A DNA stretch of 64,000 bases from Massarina eburnea CBS 473.64 (taxonomy: Eukaryota; Ascomycota; Dothideomycetes; Pleosporales; Massarinaceae), in assembly GCA_010093635.1 (NCBI GenBank), contig MU006815.1, forward strand, positions 11,995 through 75,994, read 5' to 3'. This document shows positions 22,405 to 33,313 of the stretch, one piece after another. Both the position numbers and the translations under genes were made by a program. Position 1 is the first letter of the stretch, and each line of letters opens with the position of its first letter. The notes under the pieces are model-generated. The model did not search any database, was not told the origin of the DNA, and saw nothing but the letters and a program-made list of their open reading frames with translations.

Positions 22405-24258
22405 ATGCTTCTACGCGAGACCGAAACTTGGGTGCGAGACCTTGTGCTTTCTCCATTGGGAATGTCACTTGCCTTTATCCTACTGATCACGGCTTTCCCT
22501 CTACTATCCAGAGCATTTGCCTCCAAATCTTTTCCAAATGGAGGTAGCCGGCCTGCAATCGTCCCAAGCACGATTCCCCTTCTATCCCATACGTGGACCT
22601 TTGTGCTCGGGGGCTCGAAAATGGCAGCTGCATTTCTGTACGTCTACATCTATCTCAATAATTCAGGCTTTCGTGAGAGTCTAACCATGTCTCAGGCAAA
22701 CTTCCATGACAGACGGTGCAATACGCTTTAAAGGCATCGGTTTCGATATGACCGTCCTATCAGGGCCAAAATTGATCCGGAAAGCGTTGATTTCTCCCCA
22801 GGATTTACACATGAATATCATCAGTGCGAATGCCATGGGCAATCTCTTCGGCGCCCCCAAGGCACTCTGTGACGCGATAATAACAGATAACTCCGGAAAT
22901 GCGGCGAAGCCGATTCCAGGTACTCAGGTCCCCCTTGGCCGCCGTTTTGCCCGCAACCAGGGCATATTCTTCAAGGAAGCTTTTGCGAAGAGAAGCCTGG
23001 ACGAAATCATACCTAGATTCACACGGAATCTCTATGATCAATGCGAACTTCTGCATGTTGGTACGGACTGGGTAGAGATGGACAACCTTTTCGATTTTGT
23101 TCATTGTTTGGTCTTCCCTTCCGCGGTCAAGTCTTTCTTCGGTGACACCATGCTCCAGGTTAATCCGAATCTTCTACCGGATTTTCGCGCATTCGAGGAT
23201 CAATTGCCTTTCCTGGCGATGGGACTGCCAGTATGGATGAAGCCACAAGCCCAACGCGCCCGGACCAAATGCCTAGACGCGATGAAACGATGGAGACAGG
23301 AAGCAACTAAGACCGAGGAACCGTTAGTTTCTTCAGATCAATTGTGGGACTCCGCATGGGGCCTCGGGGCAATCCGTCGCTTTCGGTATTTATTCAAGGA
23401 CACTGACGGTATATTTGGGGAAGATGCATGGGCTGCTACGGACCTAGCCTATGTGTGGGCATTCACATCCAACGTCATTCCCGCATCATTCTGGTACCTG
23501 TTCGAGACAGTCTCACGAGATTCTCTTCTGCAGAGTGCGAAAGAACAAGTCTCTACGTCGAAGACCTCCGCCGGAATCCTTCAAGCAGGAGAACTGGCGA
23601 AAAATCCATTACTTCAGTCCATCTATGCGGAAACTCTGCGTCTTCACACTGCATCACTTTTGACGCGCACATCGAAGCGCGACCACAAAATCGATAGCTG
23701 GATCATCCCAAAGGATCAATATGTCATGGTCGCAACCCAGGTCGAGCATAGGTCGCCCTACTGGAATACTGTCGATCCCGAGACTGGATCTCGTCATTCT
23801 CCATACTCCTTCTACCCCGAGCGATTCCTTACGAAGGATGAGGATGGTAACGTGGAGTTCTCGATGGAAGGAAAGCAAGGTCAGTCATGCCAGTGTCCCA
23901 TCCAATCAAGAGCTCTCGCCACATCTTCGTGGGTTAAGCTTTGCAAAATGGTGCAAAACTTTCGCAAACACGGAAGGATACGTTACATACTATACGTAGG
24001 ACATGCACTAACTTCTTACGTCGATTTCTAGGTCGATGGTTACCATACGGGATGGGCGAGCACATGTGCCCAGGACGTCACTTTGCAAAGTACGAAATGT
24101 TGCTAGTCTTTGCTGTCATCGTTGATGTTTTCGACATCGAATTGATGACCCCCACAGGATGGAAACCGGAAGATGATATGAGCAGGTATGGACTAGGCGC
24201 GACGCGGCCGAAGCAGGAGGTAAAGTTTAGGATCAGACAGCGAGCATCGTCTCTCTAA
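22405..24258 (+). CDS. Cytochrome P450 monooxygenase, microsomal type
   Basis: Exons 22405-22637, 22696-23879 and 24032-24258 give 547 residues. The N-terminal membrane anchor is LGMSLAFILLITAFPLL. The I-helix region reads AYVWAFTSNVIPASFWYLFE, where the usual acid-Thr pair is replaced by Asn/Pro as in P450s related to prostacyclin synthase and sterol 7-alpha-hydroxylase. The ExxR motif is ETLRLH, and the heme loop PYGMGEHMCPGRHFAK carries the Cys ligand. Intron 1 is 58 bp (GTACGT donor, TCTAAC branch). Intron 2 is 152 bp (GTCAGT donor, CACTAAC branch) and falls just before the heme loop, a usual place in this family. The gene appears intact while the transporter and AhpD-like genes beside it are decayed. 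The substrate is unknown. Confidence 0.88.
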
Positions 24259-25208
24259 GAAGCCGTTGAAGATTTTGTTCAGCGTACAAGGGCACAGAGC
24301 CTAGTACTAAATCCTTACAGCCCTAGTCTAGAATTGTAGGTTATTCGGGAAGCTGTGCATTAGAAAAGGGCTCTCCGGTAATAGAGGAGTGACAGGCACT
24401 GTAACGCCAATAGTCTACAAACCCAAATGGTTGCTCACGGCTAATGTCGATTCCCGTGTTCTTGTCAAAGTTGGTAAGAAGTTTCGTAACCGAAACCGAG
24501 ACACCCACCTGGAAGTTGATCAGGATTGGTATTTTCCGGGGGGACAGTGCGGCGAGTAATTTTGGCTATTCCCATTAGGTCAATAACCTGTTTGCATGAG
24601 AGACCCCTAAGTGTAACCAGACTGCGAAGCAGGTCACTGCACCATGCCGAATGTTTGCATCTCTTCGATTGCGTGCAGTTGCCTCGTTTGCAACTATACG
24701 TCATAATCATTTCCCACAGTACTCACTAACTCCCGCAGGATACTCGATCACATGTGAGGCTTTCCAACCCCATTCACCCTATTATCGTACCATATATATC
24801 CTTTAAAGTTCAAATATCTCCATAGATCTACGATACCTCCATGGCGTAGAGTAACGTAGGCGTACAGATGCGCTCGGCCCGTGAAGGACCTTGATACTGG
24901 CGTAGGCGGCTACTATGCGATGATGGAGGTTAGATCTATATTTTTTTTGCCGAGTTCGATTCCCGATCGGGTATGCATTCTTTTTGTTTTTTTGACAATT
25001 TTTTTTTGCTGGTGAGACGTACGGAGTGACTGAGTGAGTGCAAGCAAGCAGCATGGTGACTACATGAAAAGCGGCTAAGATTTTTCTAGTAGCGGACTTG
25101 TAAGAGTTCGATTAGGTTAAGAGATATCCGATAGTGGCTTTGAACTGTATCGTAGGTTCCTATACACAGCGTATCCGCCTTCTCCACCAGCCGCGCCACT
25201 GTCCACAC
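24259..25208. other. Intergenic, no gene seen
   Basis: About 950 bp. T-runs and a T-psi-C-like GTTCGATTCCC occur near 24945-25010, but no complete tRNA can be folded around them. Confidence 0.5.
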
Positions 25209-25735
25209 CTACTCCCTACATGCTTTCCTCTCCCTCTTCTCCCCCTTCCTGACCCTCTTCGCATTCTTCATCTCGGCCTTCTTATCCGCTTTCCCACGTA
25301 TCCCCCTCCCAACCTCTCCACCATGCAAACTCTCTTCGTCAGACGAACTATCGCTAGAACTCGAACTCGAGCGCACGCTCGACACCGAGCCCGCGTAGCC
25401 TCCATCCCAATGTCCCACCTTCCGCGACAAATTCCAAGCCGTTATTTTCTCTTCCTTCTCGTGCTTCTGCCGCGTACTCTATGTCTGCCTCGCAGCCAGC
25501 AAAATACCATAGAAGGGAAAGAGAAAAAAGGAAACACAACTCACACCGGACCTACAACCTCCCCCGCACTATCCAACCCCTTCAGCACCAACGCCGCACT
25601 CCGCGCAACCGCCAGGTCATCGATAAACGCGAGGAACTTTACCTCCCCAATGCCATGGGCGCGTAGGTCGGGACTGTATGCACGGAGGCAGGGGAGAGCG
25701 GGGGATGGCGATGGGACGCTTATTTGGGGGTGACT
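25209..25735 (-). pseudogene. Fragment of a fungal-specific gene, start missing
   Basis: An upstream exon (about 25735-25546) reads LPCLRAYSPDLRAHGIGE followed by FLAFIDDLAVARSAALVL and LDSAGEVVGP. After a GTG(T)GAGT donor and a TAG acceptor at 25479-25481, an exon 25209-25478 continues EKEEKITAWNLSRKVGHW, then a serine/aspartate-rich stretch and a lysine-rich tail. The RAYSPxL..HGI...FLAFID pattern is familiar from a large family of uncharacterised ascomycete proteins whose N-terminus and long middle part are absent here. No Met lies upstream in frame, so this is a fragment or a badly eroded gene. Confidence 0.45.
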
Positions 25736-26292
25736 TAGGTTAGGTTACGAGGTATTTGTACGAGTCTTACGCGTAATACTAACAACGCAATTCATAGTCC
25801 TAGCAGGACAGGTCAGCGAGGGATGTATAGCGGTATTTTGGGTTTGGATGGGAGGTGTGGGTTTGCATCGCAGCGTTGTGTTCAAGTTTGTTCAAGTTTA
25901 GATACATACCATGATATACATGCACAGGAACAACCAACTAAGATTCCTTTAGTAATAACTACAGAATGCTTATTACTTTATTTAGTTAAGCTTCGTACAC
26001 ACCCTGCCGCCAATCCATCAGCCAGCGCTAAGTAGGATTGAAAACATTGCTAAAGAAAAGAAAAGCTCGGCAACATGTAGGTGATGTACAAATTTCTGAA
26101 GAAGATGCAACATTGAATTGAGAGATAAACTAGCCACTTTAGTGCGTGGAGTATATGTCTATATGTCTATATATGCATGTATGTATTTATATTTCTATAG
26201 ATTAGTATTCGCTGCTACATATGCAGGGCATCGCTCATATCACCGCATTCGACTATTCCTGCACCCTCATCCCAATAAGAGGAAATCGCACT
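25736..26292. other. Intergenic, no gene seen
   Basis: AT-leaning, with a short TTAGG-like repeat at 25735-25746 and alternating tatatg-type sequence at 26150-26200. No supported frame. Confidence 0.5.
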
Positions 26293-27819
26293 TCACGCCT
26301 TGAGCATGAACTCCAATTTCTTCAGCGTGTTAACCTTCACCGAAGTCGCCTCCCCATCCGCCTCCTTCCCAACCCAGAAATTCTCCTTCTCGGCATAATG
26401 CACAGGGAACATGCCGGCCTCCCTGGCAGGCAAAACGTCCCTGTCATAATTATCACCTACCATGACAACATCGCTTCCCTGGGCGCCAATCGCCTCCAAC
26501 ACCTTGGGGAAAAGTCCATCCGTCTTTCCTACTCCGAGTTCATTCGTCGTAGCTAGATAGTCCACGAACTGGTTAAGTCCGAACTTTTCAAGAGTCCATT
26601 CTTGCATGTCCTGCGGCCCTTCGCCAATAATTACGATTTTCTTGCCGAGCGATTTGAGCGTAGTGAAGAGATCGACGACACCGCACTTGAGCTCGAGTGT
26701 CTCCATATGCACAGCCTCATAGTGCGAGGCCCATGCAGCGATGGTGTCATCTGGAAAAGTAAGATCGAAGGCGGCGAAGACAGAGCGGACGTGGTGCATG
26801 TGGTATTGGTGCGATGTTTTGTCCTTGACGAACTCTGGCGATGCTGTGCTCATGAGAACTTTTGCGCACTCGGATTTGAGGGTGGGAAGGGTCAAAGATG
26901 GGTAGGAAGAGCCGGTCTCCTGGATGACGGAGTTTAGGACGCTGCCGATGGCTCCCATGGATACACGTCGGAATTCGTGCAGCGTATCGTCGAGATCGAA
27001 AGCGAACCATGTCGCCTTGTCAAGCACTGGGCGGATCTTGTCGATTTCAGGTTGCCAGGTTCGGAGATACAAAGGGCCGAGCTTGCACTCGATGTCGTAC
27101 CTTTCTTGGTTGGAAAGGATGGCTTGAGGAGGGACGTCGGACCTCATGCCGTAATGCTCCTTTACCGCATCGAGCAACTCCAATGGGTCCTCGACGTCCT
27201 TGCCGTAGTCGAGCATGGCGGCATTGAAGTCGATTCCCCAGTACTCACAAACTCGCCGAATCTCGGCTTCCGGGTCGCGAACTAGTTTTTCACATACGAG
27301 GGTGTATGGCGGGGTAGGATGCGAGTCTATCGACGTGAAGAGGCCCTCGAAGCGGTCGACCAGCGATTGCAGGGTCGACCAACCATGAAGTTTCCAGCTG
27401 GCGAAGATGCGGATTGGATCTCTGACCAAAAAGATGGGCTTGACAGTGTTGAAGTTTAGCGGCGGGGGCAGTGCCGTGAAGGTGGTTCCTCCGCCCCGTG
27501 TTTCGGCTCCAGACGCCTCGGCCGCGGCATCAGTAATCTCAGATCCGGTTATGATGCGGTAGTCGGGGCCACTGTCCTCGACGAGAACAACCCGACTGGT
27601 AACAAGGCATTCGGGCGCCTGATCAAGGATCCTCGTGAGCAGTGCCGACCCGCCCCGTGGGCATGATGTTAGCAACCGCGTCTCTGGCGACGCGCTGTCT
27701 TGCTCCTGCGTGCCCGATTGCGACAAAGCGGTCTGGAGAAGAATTACATTCAAAGACTGCAGACTCGGCGGTAGATTCTGGAGTTGCGCAATCGCACGAG
27801 TCGTGGCGGCAGCTCTCAT
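26293..27819 (-). CDS. Sulfotransferase-like plus HAD hydrolase fusion
   Basis: A single exon of 508 residues with two domains. Residues about 47-265 resemble a PAPS-type sulfotransferase: the 5'-phosphosulfate-binding-like loop TSCPRGGSALLTRIL and the 3'-phosphate motif PIFLVRDPIRIFASWK, followed by LVCEKLVRDPEAEIRRVCEYWGI, a usual C-terminal element. Residues about 270-505 are a haloacid dehalogenase hydrolase: motif I FAFDLDDTL (Asp275, Asp277), motif II region VIIGE, motif III Lys near 432 (GVGKTDG) and motif IV VGDNYDRD (Asp456 and Asp461). Each half retains its key residues. A sulfate donor enzyme joined to a phosphatase might consume the 3',5'-ADP by-product or act on a phosphosugar, but that is only inference. 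The single frame is continuous, so the fusion is not an annotation artefact. Confidence 0.78.
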   Translation of the reverse strand: MRAAATTRAIAQLQNLPPSLQSLNVILLQTALSQSGTQEQDSASPETRLLTSCPRGGSALLTRILDQAPECLVTSRVVLVEDSGPDYRIITGSEITDAAAEASGAETRGGGTTFTALPPPLNFNTVKPIFLVRDPIRIFASWKLHGWSTLQSLVDRFEGLFTSIDSHPTPPYTLVCEKLVRDPEAEIRRVCEYWGIDFNAAMLDYGKDVEDPLELLDAVKEHYGMRSDVPPQAILSNQERYDIECKLGPLYLRTWQPEIDKIRPVLDKATWFAFDLDDTLHEFRRVSMGAIGSVLNSVIQETGSSYPSLTLPTLKSECAKVLMSTASPEFVKDKTSHQYHMHHVRSVFAAFDLTFPDDTIAAWASHYEAVHMETLELKCGVVDLFTTLKSLGKKIVIIGEGPQDMQEWTLEKFGLNQFVDYLATTNELGVGKTDGLFPKVLEAIGAQGSDVVMVGDNYDRDVLPAREAGMFPVHYAEKENFWVGKEADGEATSVKVNTLKKLEFMLKA

Positions 27820-28213
27820 GGTAGCGACGGTTGTGTTGTATTGTACAGTAAACAGGAACGGGAAGGGAAGGGAAGTGGGTTCGAAGGATCGGAATGGGGA
27901 ATAACGATTGTCGATGGGGATTGTGCCCGAATGATAAATGCGGTGAGGAAGGTGCCGTGCGGCCCATTCTGCTGACTAACCCATGTCAGCTATAACAGAT
28001 GTAGATTAGATACGACTCGTGGATGGCAGGGGACAACAGGGGATAGTAAGATGAAGGAACGAAGAAATGAACACGGTTGGTGTGAAAATACAAAGCAGCA
28101 TCTCGCGAGAGAGCATTCTAGCAGCCAATACCGGCGCGCCGGCCAGCTTATTATAACCCCGCTTGCAGTCCCATGCGTAACGCCAGACCCTCTCCATTGC
28201 CATCGCCGTCGCC
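27820..28213. other. Intergenic region between two minus-strand genes
   Basis: The promoter of the fusion gene and the 3' end of the carbonic anhydrase gene share about 390 bp. No further gene. Confidence 0.5.
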
Positions 28214-29240
28214 CTAGGACCCCTCGAGCATGTCCGTCGTCAGGTTGTAGATCTTCTGGATGCTCTTCAACTGGCCCTCGAAATCAATCTCCAAGTCCTT
28301 CAGCAGCCCGTCCTTGAAGCCAAAGGCCCAGCCATGCACAATCGGATACTTGTTCTTGGCATACGACTGCTGCACGGCGGCCGACTTGATGACATTCCTT
28401 GCCTGCTCGATGACGTTGAGCTCGACCAGGCGATTGTACTTTTCGTCCTCGCAGGTGATGGTGTCGAGCTCGGTCTCGTGCAGGCGGTAGACGTCGCGGA
28501 TGTTGCGCAGCCACGGGTTGAGCAGGCCCATGTCCTTGGGCGTCATGGCGGCCTTGACGCCGCCGCAGCCGTAGTGGCCGCACACGACGATGTGCTTGAC
28601 GTGGAGGTGGCGCACGGCGTAGTTTATGACGGACCCGACATTGAGGTCCGTGGAGCAGACGAGGTTCGCGATGTTGCGGTGGATGAACATCTCGCCGGCG
28701 CCGAGCCCGGTGATGGCTTCGGCGGGGATGCGGGAGTCGGAGCAGCCTGTCCTGTCAGCCTGCTGTTGTGTGTGCGTGATGTCATGCAGGATAAGGGAGA
28801 GATGCAGTGGACTCACCAATCCACAGGTACTCCGGCGCCTGCCCCGCCTTCAGCTGCTCGAAGAACTCGGGATTCTTCGTCTTCTGCTCCTCGGCCCACT
28901 TCCTGTTGTTCTCGAAGATGCGATCATGGCTCTGCTGGAGATACTTTGAGATTTCGTCCGTCGCCATGCTGTCGTTCCAACCTTCTTCCCCACAATAGCG
29001 TGCTGGTGACGAGCTGAACTGGCGGTAGCGGGTGTGTGGAAAGATCGGCGCAAGTTTGGGAGACTTTTTCACGCGCCGCAGCGGGGGAGCCGGAACAGAG
29101 AATAATGGAAGCGAGGAATGTTTACGAGATGAAGAAGAAGCTGGAGAAGAGGTTCTAAATAGTGCGGCGGCCGCTCCTGCACCACCCGCGCGGGGCACCA
29201 CCTCATCCCACATGCAACCGAGACGCACGCCCAACCGCAT
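28214..29240 (-). CDS. Beta-class carbonic anhydrase, likely mitochondrial with internal cytosolic start
   Basis: Exons 28817-29240 and 28214-28746 give 318 residues. The intron is 70 bp (GTGAGT donor, CAG acceptor) and splits the codon before the zinc motif, rebuilding LWIGCSDSRIP. The zinc ligands are Cys143 (CSDSR, with Asp145 and Arg147), His199 and Cys202 (CGHYGCGG). The N-terminus is Arg/Ser-rich with RYRQFSSSPARY, typical of a mitochondrial presequence ending near residue 80. A second Met at residue 92 (MATDEISKY) would give a protein of normal cytosolic length, so two compartments from one gene are possible. The enzyme interconverts CO2 and bicarbonate and supplies carboxylases. Confidence 0.92.
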
Positions 29241-29578
29241 CGCTCACCGTGCGTTCTCCGAAAAAAAAGGTGTTGAGGTTGCGATGTTGTGCAGCTGCGG
29301 ATTGCAAGCTGATTGGAGATGCGACCACCAAGATTTGCTTCCCTGCGGAGATCTAGCGAGAAAAGTGGTCGGTTATCTGATTAGCTAAGGATTGCTCCTC
29401 TCACAGCGTCTTTCTATCCTCACTTGGTAATCAACAAATAGTGGCCTTTCATTGGTCTGCACCAGTAACAACTTTCCAAAGCTCAATGCTACCAGAGCTA
29501 ATATATACACGAGAAGAAGATACGCGAAAACAATGCATAGCAGAAGAAAAGACCCCTGCGTCAACCCACCCAGCTAAC
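29241..29578. other. Intergenic, no gene seen
   Basis: About 340 bp between the carbonic anhydrase start and the stop of the small secreted protein. It holds only the carbonic anhydrase promoter. Confidence 0.45.
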
Positions 29579-30398
29579 TTACTCCGTCATGTTCTGCTTC
29601 TCAATCACAATGCTCTCAATCGTCCACGTCTTGCCTCCATCCGTCGTCACCATGCCCGAAGACGTAGCACCCGTCAGCGTCATAGTCTTATCCAAATCAG
29701 CATCAGCCTCGTTAAGCTCAAGCGTGATGTTGAACCAGCCTAGAACATCAAGTCAGCACCAGAAAAGTAGATGAAAAAGGGGGCAAACAGATAGGAGACT
29801 TACTATGCGCATCCACCGTTCCGCACCCATCGAGATAGCACTCAGTCCCCGAATAGAAAACGGCAGGCTGCATGCCCTTCGAATCGCTCTCCTGCGAAAT
29901 AATCTTGCCCGCAAGCGAGATACTCTGATCAATCATGCCCGTATCGGCATTAACCTCGACCACGAAATCCAACGTCGCGTTACTCGGCAACGCGACATAC
30001 TCCTGCCCGATTTGTTCCGCCGGCGTGTACGTGCTAGCCGCCGCACACCAATGCTCCACATCCGCATCGCAGCCCCAGATGGCGTTGTTCGGGCCCCAGT
30101 TAAGCAGGGGTTGGACGAAGTTCATGTCGAGCACGTCGGAGGTGTTGGGGTTGTCTTGGAGCCCGATCCAGAGACTGAGCCAGCGCTCGTCGGGGGAGCT
30201 GGTGAGGTAGTCGGTGGGAGGGGCCGGGACGGAGAGGGAGTAGGTTGCTTTAGTGATGTATTGCGAGTTCGTGGTTGGGCCGAGGTAGAACATGTTGCCA
30301 TATTCGTAGTTGGGGTAGACGTCGTCGGTGGAGGGGGTGGGAGCGGCGCGGACGAGGGCGCTGAGGGCGAGGGTCGAGAGGATGGTGGTGAAAGACAT
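29579..30398 (-). CDS. Small secreted protein of unknown function
   Basis: Exons 29804-30398 and 29579-29739 give 251 residues. The intron is 64 bp (GTAAGT donor, TAG acceptor) and rebuilds DAHSWFNITLELNEADADLD. A clear signal peptide ends at about residue 19 (LSTLALSALVRAA), and there is no membrane anchor. Conserved-looking blocks are WLSLWIGLQDNP, VQPLLNWGPNN, GCDADVEHWC, SDSKGMQPAVFYSGTECYLDGCG, and a C-terminal DGGKTWTIESI. The cysteines sit in short pairs, suggesting disulfides. Similar proteins are common in filamentous ascomycetes and appear beta-sheet rich, but I know of no assigned activity. Confidence 0.75.
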
Positions 30399-31118
30399 GA
30401 TGGCCGTCTTTTGTTAGGGCAGAGGACTGGAAAACGAAGGACTACTGGCTAGCAGTGAAAGGAATGGAATTGTTTGGTAGTGAACGGAATTGATAGCATT
30501 TTTGAGTTCGAGGCAGCGCATTTTTGCCTTTAAAGAATACGCGGGACCGTCGGAAGATTTGTGGAGTGAGGCTTGACGTCCTGTTCGAAACAAAATGATG
30601 GAGGGTCGATGTTCGGTAGGTGGACCGTACGCTGCTCCATGTATATTAGGCTTCGTACCCAGGAATCCCGCCACTGCTCGCCCTAGTTAGAAATCCTCCG
30701 GCGGAAAATTCTATGATTCGCGAGTTTTTATTATAGTTCGCCGTGTTCATCTTTGCCAATTTCGGCAATCGGCGAATGCTTCCGATGCATCGTTATTCGT
30801 CATTTCGTTCCACCCTCAAGGTTACGTTGGATGTGAGCCGTCTGAGGTCCTTATTTGTCTGTTGGAGCATTTCTTTTTCTTCCCCTTCAGGCACGTAATC
30901 TCCCGTGCCTCCTCCGCGCCTCGCCACTCTTACGAAGTGGATCGTTGGTTTTCGGGTATGGAGGGTCAGCGAACTGGTACCACAGGTGCCATAGTAGGAA
31001 TGGAATGTGGTGACGGCGTATGTATTAGGACGTAGGGTATCAATGTCACCAGAGTCTCCTCCTCTTAAACCTTCCTATAATTATCCATCTAAACCACGTA
31101 TTTCCACTCGAGGGATTT
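30399..31118. other. Intergenic, no gene seen
   Basis: About 720 bp containing the promoter of the small secreted protein and the downstream region of the DysF gene. No element stands out. Confidence 0.5.
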
Positions 31119-32273
31119 TCAGTGCTCGGGATGAGACGGGCCACTCCCATCCAAGCCCTCCCAGCCCTTCCCCCAACTCCCGCTGTCCACCGCATTGCCC
31201 GCGCGCCCATTCTCTGTCAACCGCCGGATATCGCTCCAGTACTCGAGCTGCTTACACTCGGCATCTGCCGCCTCGATCGCCTTCAGGAGGTTGTTAATGC
31301 GGCGTTCTTCGGCGTCGTCTTCGGGCTCGCCGCTCTCTTTGTGTTCGGCGCGGTGGGCGCGGGCAGACTCGATGGTCGCGGTGAGCGTGGAGAGGAGTTG
31401 GCGGCGCGAGTTCTGGAAGACGAGCATGGACATTATGGCCGGGATCTGTGCGACGTTAGTGAATCGCGCAGAAGGTAAATGGGGTGGTTGTACCTGTTCA
31501 GCCAAGTAGTGGAGCTCCTCGCCCCCCTCTGCAATGAACCTGTTGATGAAGACAATCTTCTCCCGGTCAATAGCCGCGTTCTTCAGTCTCCGCATCAGCG
31601 TCGGCACGTTCGCAACCTCATCTTCCTCATACTCCTTGTCCTCCCCATTCCCACTCAGCGGCGAATTCATCGTCAACGTCCTCCCAAGCGTCGTCCCAAT
31701 ACTGAACGCCTCGCCAAACAGCCTATCCCGCTCGTCCCTTCCTCCCGCCTTCCTCTTCACCCTCTTCCTCAGCCACCTGCGTCTCCGCACAAAGCTATGG
31801 AACCACGGATGATTCCCATGCCAGGCGGCGCCCCGGAACCACAGACTGTACTGCCAGCCCTCCTCGTCGACATCCTGCGACATGTCCACGTACCACGACT
31901 TCCAGTCCCACACCCACGACGGGTCCGGCACCTGCGCATTGGTGATGTTGACGGCCGAGGGCTTGAAGCGCGCGTCTACCCAGGGCGACTGGTCGATGCG
32001 CAGGTTCCAGAGCGCTTTGGAAGAGAAGAGCGGGAGGCCGAAGACAAACCAGCCGCGCTGGTTTTCGTAGAGAATGTCGATGTGTGCAGTTTCGGGTTCG
32101 GTTGCGGCTGCTGGGGTCGTCTTGGGGGACTGGGACTGGGCCTGGGGCGGCGGAGAGTGGGAGGTCGACGGCGGGTCGTCGGTCGAGTCGACGAGGTTGA
32201 TGTTGTGGTCTGCCATGGCGACCATGTCTGTAGATAGGCGTAGGATATGAGGGGTCCGGATATGGGGAGGCAT
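31119..32273 (-). CDS. DysF-domain protein (Mug65/Spo73-like)
   Basis: The core DysF signature is present: YENQRGWFVFGLPLFSS, then DPSWVWDWKSWYVDMSQDVD with EEGWQYSLWF and WHGNHPWFHSFVRRRRWLRK, i.e. the N- and C-terminal dysferlin halves found in fungal peroxin-like and sporulation proteins. The N-terminus is proline-rich and disordered, and the C-terminus is helical and charged. A 48-bp segment at 31446-31493 has splice borders (GTACAA, CACTAAC branch, CAG) and is stop-free and a multiple of three, so it is either an intron or a retained 16-residue insert. I favour the intron because it interrupts a helix. The Met at 32216 (MADHNINLVD) is the more natural start. The family acts at membranes, for example in forespore or ER-peroxisome contacts. 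Confidence 0.75.
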   Translation of the reverse strand: MPPHIRTPHILRLSTDMVAMADHNINLVDSTDDPPSTSHSPPPQAQSQSPKTTPAAATEPETAHIDILYENQRGWFVFGLPLFSSKALWNLRIDQSPWVDARFKPSAVNITNAQVPDPSWVWDWKSWYVDMSQDVDEEGWQYSLWFRGAAWHGNHPWFHSFVRRRRWLRKRVKRKAGGRDERDRLFGEAFSIGTTLGRTLTMNSPLSGNGEDKEYEEDEVANVPTLMRRLKNAAIDREKIVFINRFIAEGGEELHYLAEQVQPPHLPSARFTNVAQIPAIMSMLVFQNSRRQLLSTLTATIESARAHRAEHKESGEPEDDAEERRINNLLKAIEAADAECKQLEYWSDIRRLTENGRAGNAVDSGSWGKGWEGLDGSGPSHPEH

Positions 32274-32758
32274 CTTCCAAGCTCACTATAGAGACTGTCG
32301 TGGCAGGAGCGATGTTTACGCTACGAATTAGGGGCAGCGGTGTGCTGGACGCGCCTGCCGCTGCAAAGATTATACACAATTACAACAAAATAGAAAAATA
32401 TACACAGGACGGCCTGCAACCAGCACTTGGCGCAGACGACGACGAAACGAATATATACGAAGAGTACAAGACGAGAATTAGGCGACGCAACTAAGAATGC
32501 GTGTCGGGGTTCAGGCCGGTGTTGGCGATCTAGTTCACGTCTAGATGGGCTGTGGCCTGTGCTCAAGCTTGCGAGCTTCTGGTGTGACTACGTCATGGCT
32601 ACATAGTTACGTTTGTGGCTTCCTTGAAAGACTCTGCAGCGTTAAATAGCCGCATGCCCCAAGGATTTCACCTGCAGCTCGACTCTGTGCATACGATACC
32701 GATACGATACCCATTCTACACTCTTCACCCCTAACCGATCAGCTCACCAATCGCAATA
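32274..32758. promoter_or_regulatory. Divergent promoter region
   Basis: About 485 bp between two diverging genes. A short tandem of gatac units lies at about 32694-32710, close upstream of the plus-strand gene. No TATA is evident. Confidence 0.4.
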
Positions 32759-33313
32759 ATGGCTGGACGCTTTGTCAAGATCGGCGGCATTGCTGCGGCT
32801 GCCGGTGGTGCCTTTTACCTGTACAGTGCGGGCGGCGACCCGAAGCTTGCGCAGAAGAAGATTGAGCGTGCGTCTTCCATCTTCCATGTCTCATGTTTTA
32901 TATCGTCGCTGCAATAGCTGATCATTGGTGGTGGATGTAGACGATGCTGCCTCCGCTTCGGCAAAAGTGAGGGGTGACCTGCCCGGCCACGAAAAGGAGG
33001 CGAAGAAGGCCGGCGAGGAGGGGTACGAGGCATTGCGCGCGAGGGCAGAAGACCTGGTAGGGACTCCACACGCTTCCCGTCCTATAGACATGCGCTGACT
33101 TGCTAGGCCAATGATGCGAAAGCGAAAGCGAACCAGACGGGCAGGCAGGTCGACCGGAAGCTCGACCAGTACCGCAATGACGCGAGCCAGAAGCTCGAGG
33201 ACGTGCGACAGACGACGGGCAAGGACCTCAACGCTGCCGTCGACAAGTTTGACAAGAGCGTCACCGAGGGCGCCAGCAAGTCAAAGAGCTGGATCGGCTC
33301 GTGGTTTGGTTAA
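32759..33313 (+). CDS. LEA-like small protein (calcofluor-white-hypersensitive precursor type)
   Basis: Exons 32759-32867, 32941-33056 and 33107-33313 give 143 residues. The N-terminus is a single hydrophobic helix (GGIAAAAGGAFYLYSAGGDP) followed by KLAQKKIEHDAASASAKV and a long, highly charged amphipathic helix rich in Ala, Lys and Asp with heptad spacing, ending KSWIGSWFG. The introns are 73 and 50 bp. Fungal relatives are annotated as calcofluor white hypersensitive precursors or mitochondrial LEA-like proteins. A single-pass organellar membrane protein with a coiled or helical tail is consistent with the sequence, and the molecular role is unknown. Confidence 0.7.

Noticed and set aside
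24940..24975. T-psi-C-like GTTCGATTCCC followed by T-runs, as if a tRNA 3' half
   Set aside because: No matching T stem, acceptor partner or anticodon arm could be found upstream.
25134..25733. A 199-codon plus-strand frame
   Set aside because: Low-complexity composition; the minus strand carries the recognisable gene fragment.
28334..29017. A 227-codon plus-strand frame
   Set aside because: It is the opposite strand of the carbonic anhydrase gene, open because of high GC.
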